In this document: piece by piece, positions 1-10,000 of the stretch
Layout: every line of letters begins with the position of its first letter
Position numbering within the stretch: the first letter of the stretch is position 1
NCBI GenBank assembly: GCA_018670825.1
Contig: JABHIW010000176.1
Span: 1 to 56,490, forward strand
DNA from: Candidatus Scalindua sp.
Lineage (GTDB): Bacteria > Planctomycetota > Brocadiia > Brocadiales > Scalinduaceae
Length of the DNA: 56,490 nt
Direction of reading: 5' to 3'
Notes under the pieces: generated by a model
Told to the model about the DNA's origin: nothing
The model's input: only the letters and a program-made list of their open reading frames with translations
The model's database searches: none
Program-made: the position numbers and the translations under genes

Positions 1-2
1 AG

Positions 3-107
3 CTAAGAATCAAAATTAAGAATGAAGCTGGTAGTTTCAATTTTGACACTTTAACTCAGAACGATTTCAAAGAACAGAGGAAAAATCATGACTACGCAAA
101 AACCTAA
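3..107 (+). CDS. C-terminal end of an insertion-sequence transposase (cut by window start)
   Basis: An open frame runs from the window edge to a TAA stop at 105-107. It reads as the hydrophilic tail of a protein, ending ...RKNHDYAKT. The stop lies inside a 24-bp sequence that recurs as the terminal inverted repeat of a small element at 13990-14148. The frame is therefore most simply the last 34 codons of the transposase of an IS whose right end is position 120. The IS family cannot be named from this tail; a 9-bp duplication around the related small element would fit IS4-like groups. Only the 3' end is visible. Confidence 0.6.
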   Translation, partial: LRIKIKNEAGSFNFDTLTQNDFKEQRKNHDYAKT

Positions 108-120
108 CCGGACACTACTG
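97..120. repeat. Right terminal inverted repeat of the insertion sequence
   Basis: This 24-bp sequence ends GGACACTACTG. It is identical, in reverse complement, to the left terminal repeat of the element at 13990-14148 and differs from that element's right repeat at three positions. It marks the right end of an IS that lies mostly outside the window. The next nine bases (121-129) would be the target duplication if the 9-bp rule of the related element applies, and they run into the start codon of the next gene. Confidence 0.65.
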
Positions 121-127
121 AAAATAT

Positions 128-2929
128 ATGAAAATAAAAAGAATACTTTTCTTCCTCTTTTTTTTATCAGTTGGCAGCTGGATATTCACACACTCTACCA
201 ATTATTTATTAGCAAGCGAATCAGAGGAAGAATTTAAGGAACTGACCAATGCAAAAGGTAGCCATAATATCCCTGAACTAGTGTTTGTTGATGTAGCGGA
301 GGAGTCAGGAATTCATTTCCGTCACGATTCCGGAAAACGTGGTGACTTCCTGTTCCCTGAATCTAACAGCGGTGGCGGCGGGTTTTGTGATCTTGACGGT
401 GATGGAGACCCTGATGTCATTTTGTTATCAGGGACAGCTGTTCAAGCAGACGGATCTTCGGCCTCTTCAGTCCATCTTTATGAGAATAAAGGATCTGGTC
501 GTTTTCTTAATATTACCACATATTCCGGACTGGTACAGAAAGGTGATATGCAGACTTTTGCCGTTGCCGATGCTGATCACGACGGAGATCTTGATCTTGC
601 GGTGGCTGGATATAATATTCTGCGTCTTTATATTAATGATGGAAAAAACCGTTTCCACGATGCTACTTCCGAGCGGGGACTTTCGAATTTTAAAGGTTTT
701 GCTAATGCACTTGCCTGGATTGATACTGAACGGACAGGCTGGCCGGATCTGGTTGTCGGACGATATGGGAAATGGTCTCCTGAAATTAATCGTAAGCTCG
801 ACTGCCGCCGTATCGACGGTAAACTTACATATTGTGGCCCAGTAGCTCTTAAACCTGACAGAATGGCCTTTTATCGTAATGATAAAGGGCATTTCACAGA
901 TCATACTAAAGAATCTGGAATGTGGGATTCACCTACTAAGGCACTTGGATTGCTTACATTTGACCATGATAATGACGGGTGGCCAGACCTCTTTGTCGCA
1001 AACGACACGCAACCTAATCTACTATTCCGTAACCAGCAGGACGGTACATTCAGTGAGGAAGGCTTGCTTCTTGGGCTAGTTACTTTGGTGGATTCACAAC
1101 CTTATAGTGGTATGGGTGTAGATGTAGTAGATTTTAATGGAGACGGAAGGTTATGTTTAGCTGTAGGGAATTTTGAAGGAGAACCAGTTACCCTTCATTG
1201 CCAATCAGAGAACGGTGAGGGAGGATGGACCTCTGATTTTTACGAGGAACACACTTTTGACGTTAATATATTTGATTCTACCAGCCCACTTGTAACTTTC
1301 GGCCTTAAGTTTGCAGACCTTGACTTAGATGGTATTTGCGAAATGATAGTTGCAAACGGTCACATATTTGATCATGAAGATCTGACTGGTATGCCACAGT
1401 CACAGGTTCTCCAAGTCTTTGCTATATCCGACCAAACAGACAAAGGTGTTCCTGTGTTTCAGGACGTTACGCCAAAAAATGGTTTTGCCGGTATCACTGG
1501 AATTGGACGTGGGCTTGCAACAGCTGATATAGATCATGACGGCGACATTGACATACTTTATATAGATAAAGACGGTCCGACTAGATTACTGCGTAACGAT
1601 TCGCCACTTAGAGGTGATCCAATTAGATTCAGACTTATAGGAGATAAAGGTGCCCCTGAAGGACTAGGTGCAAAGTTATCTTTCAGTGCAGGAGAGCATT
1701 CCTATAGTGCTGCTGTAGTTTCAGGAGGTTCCTATGCAGGTGAAAGTGAACGTATTCTAAGTTTCGGTCTTGAACATAACATACGCCCCAAGAATGTTGA
1801 AGTGCAATGGCCAAATGGAGCAAAGGAACATTTTAACATACCTGACAAGGGTATTTTGCTGACACTAAAGAAAGGCCATGGCAGTAGTGTAGAAAACCCG
1901 ACAAGAGAAGGACAAACTGGTGGAATTGTCTTGGATAAGGACGCTGATAAACTTCAAGATATAGTCAGGAATTTATTTGTACATAAAATGATTCAACCGG
2001 AAAGAATTGATGAAATTATAGATCGTCTGCATAATGAACTTAAACTGAGACCTGGTCATAACCAACTTACACTATCACTTGCCAGATTATTAGCAATGAC
2101 AGGAAAGCTGAAAGAAGCCTGCACTGTACTCAATCAGGCACTTGATAATCAGCCTAGCTTGATGGAGGTAAGACTCGAACTGTTAATGCTGCTCTGGATC
2201 AGCGGGGACAAAGAAAATGCCATCTCACAATTGTCTTATCTTTTGAGACAATTCAGCAATCAAAGTTTTCGTTTAAAAAGGTTTGCAGTTCCCTTATTAG
2301 ATGCTTCTGTGCCTTTTCTTGCACTTCAGGTAATTGATACAGTACTCGCTGATGATCCTGACCATTCAAATGCTCATGCATTACGTATAGGAGCCCTTCT
2401 TAATCTTGGGAATTTTGATGAAGCAGAAACGTTTGGACTCAAATCACTTAAAAAATACCCTGATCATCCACAAATACTTGTTTCCATGGGTTTTGTAGCT
2501 CTACAACGTAATAGTAATACCCAGGCTGGTAATTACTTTCGCAGCGCATTAAAAATACGTAAGAAAGGGGAAGAGACTCCCGAAGCATTGGCAGGTTTAG
2601 CTACCGTTCTGGTAAAAGATGGTCGAGCAAAAGAAGCTGCCGCTCTGTTGCTTGAAGCTGTAGACCTCAAGCCGAATCCAATAATGTCATTCAGTGCAGC
2701 ACAATTATTATTTAAACTAAAAGACATTTCTGGGGCTAAGATTGCCCTCGAACGTACTCTCCAAATCGAACCAAGAGATATACCCGCCTTGATTTCTCTG
2801 GGGTCACTGGAAATGAGTGAAGGAAACTATTTAGAGGCACTTCAGCATTTCCGTGAGATTCTTAAATATTCACCAAATGACCCTCTGGCATTGGACAATA
2901 TACGTTTACTTGAATCAAAATTGAAATGA
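128..2929 (+). CDS. Exported FG-GAP/VCBS repeat protein with ASPIC/UnbV and TPR domains
   Basis: This 933-residue protein has a signal peptide (residues 1-30, KR then a Phe/Leu core). Residues about 50-490 carry repeated FG-GAP/VCBS blades with calcium-binding loops such as DLDGDGDPD, DADHDGDLD, DHDNDGWPD and DIDHDGDID, the pattern of the CRTAC1 family. An ASPIC/UnbV-type segment follows at about 510-580 (GGSYAGESER, then VEVQWPNG). Residues about 620-930 are TPR-like helical repeats. FG-GAP blades form a beta-propeller and TPRs bind proteins, so a periplasmic or surface binding role is likely; no enzyme motif is seen. It heads an operon with the cytochrome gene 91 bp downstream. No ribosome-binding site is visible, because an insertion sequence ends 7 bp before the ATG. 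Confidence 0.85.
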   Translation: MKIKRILFFLFFLSVGSWIFTHSTNYLLASESEEEFKELTNAKGSHNIPELVFVDVAEESGIHFRHDSGKRGDFLFPESNSGGGGFCDLDGDGDPDVILLSGTAVQADGSSASSVHLYENKGSGRFLNITTYSGLVQKGDMQTFAVADADHDGDLDLAVAGYNILRLYINDGKNRFHDATSERGLSNFKGFANALAWIDTERTGWPDLVVGRYGKWSPEINRKLDCRRIDGKLTYCGPVALKPDRMAFYRNDKGHFTDHTKESGMWDSPTKALGLLTFDHDNDGWPDLFVANDTQPNLLFRNQQDGTFSEEGLLLGLVTLVDSQPYSGMGVDVVDFNGDGRLCLAVGNFEGEPVTLHCQSENGEGGWTSDFYEEHTFDVNIFDSTSPLVTFGLKFADLDLDGICEMIVANGHIFDHEDLTGMPQSQVLQVFAISDQTDKGVPVFQDVTPKNGFAGITGIGRGLATADIDHDGDIDILYIDKDGPTRLLRNDSPLRGDPIRFRLIGDKGAPEGLGAKLSFSAGEHSYSAAVVSGGSYAGESERILSFGLEHNIRPKNVEVQWPNGAKEHFNIPDKGILLTLKKGHGSSVENPTREGQTGGIVLDKDADKLQDIVRNLFVHKMIQPERIDEIIDRLHNELKLRPGHNQLTLSLARLLAMTGKLKEACTVLNQALDNQPSLMEVRLELLMLLWISGDKENAISQLSYLLRQFSNQSFRLKRFAVPLLDASVPFLALQVIDTVLADDPDHSNAHALRIGALLNLGNFDEAETFGLKSLKKYPDHPQILVSMGFVALQRNSNTQAGNYFRSALKIRKKGEETPEALAGLATVLVKDGRAKEAAALLLEAVDLKPNPIMSFSAAQLLFKLKDISGAKIALERTLQIEPRDIPALISLGSLEMSEGNYLEALQHFREILKYSPNDPLALDNIRLLESKLK

Positions 2930-3020
2930 TCTCTTATTATCCGCATCATTTAGATAACGGTTCCGGTAATATCCATTCTTTTTAAATTGATAATCACTTA
3001 TTCTTGTTATAGGAATAGAC

Positions 3021-5216
3021 ATGGTCTATGAGCAGAACAGAAGTAGTAACAGTGCAAAGAGCAATATAAGCTCCCGCGATCTTTCACTCAAAGGATGGAC
3101 TTCAAGGCTTGCCATTATTGTTACAATTGCATTGACCATAGAATCAATTTCCGGGGTCTGGATTTACATCGCTCCGTTTTCCATATCATCTCAGATTCAA
3201 GTCATCCTGCACACACTTACAGGTATCCTTTTTTTTATTCCTGTACTAGTGTATCTAACCCGCCATATACTGGTCTGGTATAATCAGGGCTTTACAGTTA
3301 CGATGGTACTTGGCTATACCGTGATGGTGATGGTCTTGCTTTGTATGATCAGCGGAATTCCTCTTACCTGGGAATCACTGGTTGGATCTAAGATTGAAAA
3401 GGTATGGGACATTATACATCTTGTTACAGGTATAATTGCTTTTGTTACCATCTTTGTGCATCTTTTTTTAGCATTTTATTATAATAGATATTTTGCAAAG
3501 AAAAACCTTCAGTACTCTACAGCTCTTCGCAAATTTGCTTACTCTTCTATTATATGGATTGCAGGAGTAATAGCCATCAGTTTGGGCATTGCGATATTAT
3601 GGCCGGGCAACCTGGCTTATTTCCCAGTTCCTGAAGGGTATAGCTTACCATCTTATATTCAGGAATATGATGAGTACAAGGGTAGTCCATTCGCACCGAC
3701 TTATGCGACAACTGACAACCGCAATATGATAAACCCGGAGATTCTTGGAAATTCACAAAGCTGCGGGACATCACGTTGTCATGATCAAATCCTTGCTGAG
3801 TGGCAGCCAAGCGCTCACAGGTTTGCAGCTATGAACCCCCCCTTTATGCAAGTGCAGAAGAACTTTGCAAAAGACCGCAACACAGAAGAGACCCGCTATT
3901 GTGCAGGTTGCCATGATCCAATTTCACTTTTCAGTGGTGCAAAGGATATCCAGAATCTTGAACTCAATGCTCCGGGAATACAGGAAGGAATTTCATGCGC
4001 TGTCTGCCACTCGATTTCCAGGGTAGATCAGCGTGGGAATGCAGACTATGTTGTCACCGCACCCAGAAAATATTTATGGGAAGTTTCCGATGGTATGAAA
4101 AAGTTTGTTTCCGACTTCCTGATACGAGCTTACCCCAGGCAACACCTTGAAGACTATGATCGCAACCTGCTCCGTACTCCGGAATTCTGTGGGGCCTGTC
4201 ATAAACAGTTTATACCGGAAGCTCTTAACAGATTTGGACTGACTCCGGGACAAAACCAATATGACGAGTGGCGCAAAAGCCATTGGCACACTGAGGAGGC
4301 AGACACTGATTTAAGCTGCCGTGACTGCCATATGCGACTTGTTTATAACTCAAATGACCCCGGACGAGGCGAAAAAGGTGATATCCGTAGAACTCATGAT
4401 GATGAAGCACACAGACATCATGGAACTATTGCTACCAATCTCTTTATGCCTGAAATTCTAAAACTCCCAAACTGGGAATCACAGACTCGCCTTACAAAAG
4501 AATGGATTCAAGGCAAGACGGTAATACCAGAAATCGATCACCTCTGGCCCAGAGGGCCTGTAGCGGTGTTAGAGATAATTTCTCCGGAAAGAGCAGATAA
4601 AGGTGAAGATGTATCAGTGACGGTAGTAGTAAAAAACCGTAAAGCGGGACACAATTTTATAACCGGCCCTCTTGACTTTATACGGGCCTGGATACATTTG
4701 CAGGTATTGGATGAACAAGAAAACCTTCTTTATGAATGGGGGTTAATTGATCCGATAACAAGAAGCATTTTTGACGTGCCAGGGCAAGTCCATCAGATTG
4801 GCAATTCCCGCAAACAGGGAACCCTTGTTCTGGAAGGATTACCGCTTAACGGTAAAGGCAAACCCATTAAAAAACATGAATTATGGGAAGCGGCTGGTGG
4901 AAAAGGTCAACGCACGATATTCCCGGGTTATTCAGACAAACAGATCTATAAATTCAAGGTACCTCCTAATGTAGAAGGTAATATTGTTTTAAAAGCTGAT
5001 CTGAATTTTCGTCGTTACCGGCAGGAGTTTCTGGACTTGGTAGTGCCAGCCTTAGAAAAAGAGACTGGTGTTTACCAACCTACGGTGACAAAAGATTCAC
5101 AGGAAAAGAGAATATTCATAAGTAACAAAGGATCTATGGATCATTTGTCACAAAATCTTTCCGGAAATAAATTACCATTTCCTCAATCATCACCAGTTAA
5201 TACAGAAAAACCATGA
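3021..5216 (+). CDS. Membrane-anchored multihaem cytochrome c with a b-type N-terminal domain
   Basis: This 731-residue protein has about five transmembrane helices in residues 28-200. They contain paired histidines (HTLTG, TRHIL, IIHLVTG, FVHLF) like di-haem b-type cytochromes. The periplasmic part has four CXXCH haem c sites, CAGCH (294), CAVCH (326), CGACH (390) and CRDCH (433), plus an unusual CGTSRCH (248), which is a CX4CH. The spacing resembles cytochrome c-554-like proteins. After about residue 500 there is a beta-rich domain with a GHNFITG motif, as in other multihaem proteins carrying a GHxxPTG box. The likely role is electron transfer between the quinone pool and periplasmic partners; the partner is unknown. 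The stop overlaps the next start (ATGA), indicating translational coupling. Confidence 0.85.
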   Translation: MVYEQNRSSNSAKSNISSRDLSLKGWTSRLAIIVTIALTIESISGVWIYIAPFSISSQIQVILHTLTGILFFIPVLVYLTRHILVWYNQGFTVTMVLGYTVMVMVLLCMISGIPLTWESLVGSKIEKVWDIIHLVTGIIAFVTIFVHLFLAFYYNRYFAKKNLQYSTALRKFAYSSIIWIAGVIAISLGIAILWPGNLAYFPVPEGYSLPSYIQEYDEYKGSPFAPTYATTDNRNMINPEILGNSQSCGTSRCHDQILAEWQPSAHRFAAMNPPFMQVQKNFAKDRNTEETRYCAGCHDPISLFSGAKDIQNLELNAPGIQEGISCAVCHSISRVDQRGNADYVVTAPRKYLWEVSDGMKKFVSDFLIRAYPRQHLEDYDRNLLRTPEFCGACHKQFIPEALNRFGLTPGQNQYDEWRKSHWHTEEADTDLSCRDCHMRLVYNSNDPGRGEKGDIRRTHDDEAHRHHGTIATNLFMPEILKLPNWESQTRLTKEWIQGKTVIPEIDHLWPRGPVAVLEIISPERADKGEDVSVTVVVKNRKAGHNFITGPLDFIRAWIHLQVLDEQENLLYEWGLIDPITRSIFDVPGQVHQIGNSRKQGTLVLEGLPLNGKGKPIKKHELWEAAGGKGQRTIFPGYSDKQIYKFKVPPNVEGNIVLKADLNFRRYRQEFLDLVVPALEKETGVYQPTVTKDSQEKRIFISNKGSMDHLSQNLSGNKLPFPQSSPVNTEKP

Positions 5217-7036
5217 TAGCTCGTATATTCAGTTCTAAACGGAAAAGGAATATTTTTTATTCATTACTTGCCACGGTATTGGTGATCGGTATTCTTACTT
5301 TTTTTGTTTTGTTGAAGGAAAAACAAAGAGATACTGATCTTACAGATCCCAAAGCAAACATAACTTCAAAGTTTATGGGTTCCGACGAACAACAAGTGAC
5401 AAAAATCCTTTTTACCGACCAGGCACATAAATTGGGTATAACTATGCATCACGGGCCGGGGCCACGAACCCGGAACCTTGTCGAGGATACCGGATCAGGA
5501 ATAGCCTGGGGAGATTATGATGGAGATGAAGACTGGGATCTCTATGTTGTCAACTTTCCAGGCCCTCTGGGAAGAGAACATGACCAGAGGGGTTCAAATC
5601 GACTCTACCGGAACGATGGCGATCATTTTACCGATGTAACAACAGAGGCTCGTGTGGGTGATCTAAATGGTTTTGGAATGGGTGCAAGTTTTGCAGATTA
5701 TGATAATGATGGTGACACTGATCTCTATGTTACAAACTTTGGCCCTAATCGATTATTTCAAAATCAAGGTGACGGGACTTTTGAGGAGGTTGCTGAGGCG
5801 GCGGGAGTCGCCGATCCCTTATGGTCAACAGGAGCTGCATGGGGAGACTTTAACCGGGATGGTTTTCTTGATCTTTATGTTTGCAATTATGTTGACTTTA
5901 AGGAGAAAGATATGAAAATCAGTACTGACAGTACATCATCATTTGGGGATTTTGATGTGCCTACGACTCTTAACCCTAACGCCTTTGATCCACTGCCGAA
6001 CCGATTGTTTAAAAACCGGGGTGATGGTACATTTGAGGAGGTAGCAGAGTCAAGTGAAGTCGCCAATCCTGAAGGCAGAAGTTTTTCAGCAGCGTTTTGT
6101 GATCTAGATGGAGACGGATGGCTTGATCTTTATATAACCAACGACGTCTCCAGTAATAAACTATATAGAAACCTGGGCAGAGACATAGGTGTCGGAGAAA
6201 CAGTTATCTTTGAAGATATATCTACCTTTACCGGAACCGCTGATCCAAGAGGTTCTATGGGGTTATCAATAGCAGAGATCAGCAACATGACAGGAGAATC
6301 TGATGGGCTTCCGGATTTATTTGTAAGTCACTGGGTAACCCAGGAAAATGCTTTTTACCAGAGTCTTATAACGCCTGGTGGTGGACTGGAATACCGCGAC
6401 AAGACCCGTCAGTTCAGGCTCGGAGAAATTTCTATCGACACTGTAGGTTGGGGGACCGCTTTAGCTGATTTTAATAATGATGGAAAAATTGACATTGCAG
6501 TGGCTAACGGCAGCACCCTGGAAATGCGTGGAAGCCCTTTAAAACTGAGAGCTGAACCAATATTTATTTTTCGTAATAAAGGTAAACAGTTTTATAATAT
6601 AGCGCCTTACTCAGGTGAAGCCATGTTGCAGAAATACAACGCACGCGGGCTCGCAGTAGCAGATTTTGATAAGGACGGAGATGTCGATATCGCCATATCA
6701 GTAAACCGCGCGCCCCCCCTCCTACTTCGAAATGAAACAGACACGACCAATCAATCTCTGACTATCACTCTATCCGGATCTCCGTCAGTATGCTTCGGCG
6801 CCAGAATAGAGATTTTTCAGAAAAATAATTTACAAGTTCGATGGTGGGGAGCTGATGTAACATTCATGGGAATGCATGCAGCAGAACAGGTCTTCGGATT
6901 AGGCCAGGCAGATAAAGTGGATAAAGTTCGTGTACTCTGGGCTGATGGAAAAGAGACTATACAGTCCGATGTGCATGCCGGAAGTGTAAATATTACCCAT
7001 CCCGGTTTTAACGCAGGATCTGAGAGAACCGATTAA
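5213..7036 (+). CDS. FG-GAP/VCBS repeat protein with ASPIC/UnbV domain
   Basis: This 607-residue protein has an N-terminal hydrophobic segment (residues about 14-34) acting as an uncleaved anchor or signal. It is followed by a run of blades with DxDxDG calcium loops (DYDGDEDWD, DYDNDGDTD, DFNRDGFLD, DLDGDGWLD, DFNNDGKID, DFDKDGDVD). The C-terminus (about 510-600) is ASPIC/UnbV-like (VRVLWADGKE). It belongs to the same CRTAC1-like family as the first gene of the operon but lacks TPRs. Its start overlaps the cytochrome stop by 4 bp, so the two are probably co-translated and may act together in the envelope. Its last 29 bases overlap the 3' end of the convergent gene. No catalytic residues are recognised. 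Confidence 0.85.
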   Translation: MIARIFSSKRKRNIFYSLLATVLVIGILTFFVLLKEKQRDTDLTDPKANITSKFMGSDEQQVTKILFTDQAHKLGITMHHGPGPRTRNLVEDTGSGIAWGDYDGDEDWDLYVVNFPGPLGREHDQRGSNRLYRNDGDHFTDVTTEARVGDLNGFGMGASFADYDNDGDTDLYVTNFGPNRLFQNQGDGTFEEVAEAAGVADPLWSTGAAWGDFNRDGFLDLYVCNYVDFKEKDMKISTDSTSSFGDFDVPTTLNPNAFDPLPNRLFKNRGDGTFEEVAESSEVANPEGRSFSAAFCDLDGDGWLDLYITNDVSSNKLYRNLGRDIGVGETVIFEDISTFTGTADPRGSMGLSIAEISNMTGESDGLPDLFVSHWVTQENAFYQSLITPGGGLEYRDKTRQFRLGEISIDTVGWGTALADFNNDGKIDIAVANGSTLEMRGSPLKLRAEPIFIFRNKGKQFYNIAPYSGEAMLQKYNARGLAVADFDKDGDVDIAISVNRAPPLLLRNETDTTNQSLTITLSGSPSVCFGARIEIFQKNNLQVRWWGADVTFMGMHAAEQVFGLGQADKVDKVRVLWADGKETIQSDVHAGSVNITHPGFNAGSERTD

Positions 7037-10000
7037 AATCTACCCACCTGGTATTGTATTTCAATTGCCATTCATCTATCCCATTTCCTATCCGATTTGT
7101 CGTTGGGTTGGCAATGGGATATACCCGGTGTCCATCATCAATGTTGTAGTCACCATCTTTATTCCAACCAACAGAGTAGAAAAGAAATGTCCGGTTCTTA
7201 CCTTGAGGAACAGGGCTGATTGCATCTGCATTAAATTTCAGGTTTAATGCATCTCCTCCGTTCATAACCACAACAGCATCATCTTCCTGTTCAGCAAGTT
7301 CAATCACATTGCCATAAGCGGTACACCACCCTTGCAGCGATGTCAGCCAGGGTGGCTGCTCAGACGTTTTTATATATAACGGCGTTTTTGGATTACCGGG
7401 TTTGCGTGTCTTTATTTCACTAAAACCCCTCCAACGCAAATCTGCATTTACTGGCGAAAGTTCAGTAACCTCAGGAAGGCTTGATCTCCTGAATAAAGCA
7501 ATACGGTCCCATCGAATTTCAAAGGTCGTGGTAAGCCGAAGTCGTCTAGTATTCACGGGCAATTTACTATGCAAGTCAACTAGGATAGTTTTCGTTTTTC
7601 CAGCTGGCATACCAACAATTACATCCAGTTTTTTCCAGTCTCCATTATTCATTTCGGCTTCCAGCATTGGTGGTATAACAGATACTGAATCGTTCTGAGA
7701 AAGAGCAATATTTGTGCTTGCCTGTCCGTATTGAAGCCACCCTGTTAAAGCAAGCACCAATGGCTCTGTATCGTCCAGTCTTCCGAAATCGAGAATTATA
7801 GATATGGAATTACACACTCCCCGATATTGCGGTGGCAACAAGATACCCGGTAATGTGAAGCTACCGTCAATATCAGTAAGTTCATCTTTATAGTTCTCGC
7901 CATTGCTTCCCAGTGCATCTATCAGCGGAAGTCTGGAGTTTAAAGCCCATAACTCTGATGGAGCAAAAGGTGCAGGTTTGATCTTATCGGTAGTATGTAT
8001 TTCGACATCCTGATCATGATCCACAACTACAAGCCTTGATGCGTCAAAATATAATACCTCATTAAATTCAGATGTAACTTCAAATGTATAGAAACTATTG
8101 AGAGGTTTAATACTGGTTGAGTTCCCTATAACAACGTATTCGTCAGTGTCAGCAGGCAAAAATTTATCCCGGGTTAGCGGAAGACCAACAGGTGCATTGC
8201 CCAGAAGATCTGTAACAAACCTGTATCCGTTACCGTCCCAGGCGTAAAGGAATGGACATGATCCGGTATCTACATGTGGTTCCTTGATAAATATTGGCAA
8301 GTTTACTGATGCTTCTTGATTTATCTGATTATCAACAACTCCATTGGTCCATAACACCTGTATTACGTCAAGACTTTTTCTTCCACCCAATCCTATCTCT
8401 ACAGGCACACGTGAAATAGTTCTCGTAGCAAGAAAAGCCCCCTCCCTTATTTCAACACGGGTGCCAATCCCACCAGTATTAGATTTCGTGCCTTGTAGCC
8501 GTATTTGAAGTTGCCCATTTCTATGACCGCCATCATTACGGAGAAAATGGAGTCGATGATCACTGGTTATGATCAAAAGGTCACTGTCGTGGTCGTTATC
8601 CAGGTCAGCCACCAGCACATTATCTATTGGCGGGAGTTTAATATGGTCGAGTCCTGTCTTATCCGTGGCATCATTCCAATCTGTTCCCATTTCTGTGTTA
8701 CGCCACAATTGCATCAAACCATTACTGATTTTGTTGCTTTTATTCCCAAAGACAAGTATGTCTTGAAAGCCATCATTATCATAATCAACTGTTACAACAC
8801 CACTGGGCCTTATCATTGAGAATGGAATATTCTGCCTGTGAGTAGATTGTCCGAAGAGAATGATAATCTGATGGTCTGTCATTAACATAGAGTCAGGATG
8901 TCCATCATTATTTAAATCATCTAATTCTATTCCAGATGCATTGGGCCATGGCCCAGGCGGAGAGGACATTTGTTCGAATTTGCCAAACTGCTGATTCTCG
9001 AATACTAAGGTGCCGCCACTATGCTGAGTCACAACCACATCTACCGCATTATTTGAATCAAGATCCGCTACCCCCACCATAACAGGAGGAATTTCATTAG
9101 AAATACCTGTCTCAGCGGTCACATTGGTAAATGTCAGATCTCCATTATTTTGCCATAATTCAAGCCTTTCCATACCGGCAATTAAAAGATCTATATCTCC
9201 ATCATGGTCATAATCTATCCACTGGGCGTGTCTTCCTTTTACATTGCCTAAACCTGAGTCTATAGTAACGTCCTCAAAAGAGTTCTTTCCGGTACGCAGA
9301 AGCAGATAAGATTTTTCAGTTCCACAGAGGAATAGATCGTTAAGAGAATGAATTTTGGCATCATACCTATCACCGATAGGTATAGGATCATAAAAATTTC
9401 CTGAAATAGCCATTAATAAGCCATTAGTTGAAGGGAGTTTAAGACTTAATGGTTTCGTGGTAAATCGGCCTTCTGCCGATATTTTCACAACGTTGATACT
9501 GCCGCCTTCTCCAACAGTAAAAAGGGTGTAGCGTCCACTATCATCTTGATCCAGCACTGTTGCCAATAACGCTTCCCTTTGTCTTTTATCAGGAAAAACA
9601 GTATCCGTTGCATTACTAAAAGAAATATCGATTCCCTGAGAACTGACAGCTACTTTTCCATTGGCAATCCGGGGTAATTCAGGTATCGTATAGATACATT
9701 GCACCAGACTCTTAGAGCCGGTTTCCGACTTATTATCAAAGATTTTCAACAATCTTTTGACTTCAAGAACCAGACGCATTGTCTCTTTCTTATCTCTCTT
9801 CTTCCTTGCATATTGACTGAGCTTGTAATGCGCATTCACATGAAAAGGATCCAGTCTTACCGTTTCGTATAATTGCCTTGCAGCACTGTCCAGTTTGCCC
9901 GTTCGTTCGTACGCAAGAGCCAACTGATATCTCAGGACGGCAGTAAAAGGATCCAATCGTACGGCCTCCTCGAACTTAACCAAGGCTTTTTTGTCTTCTT

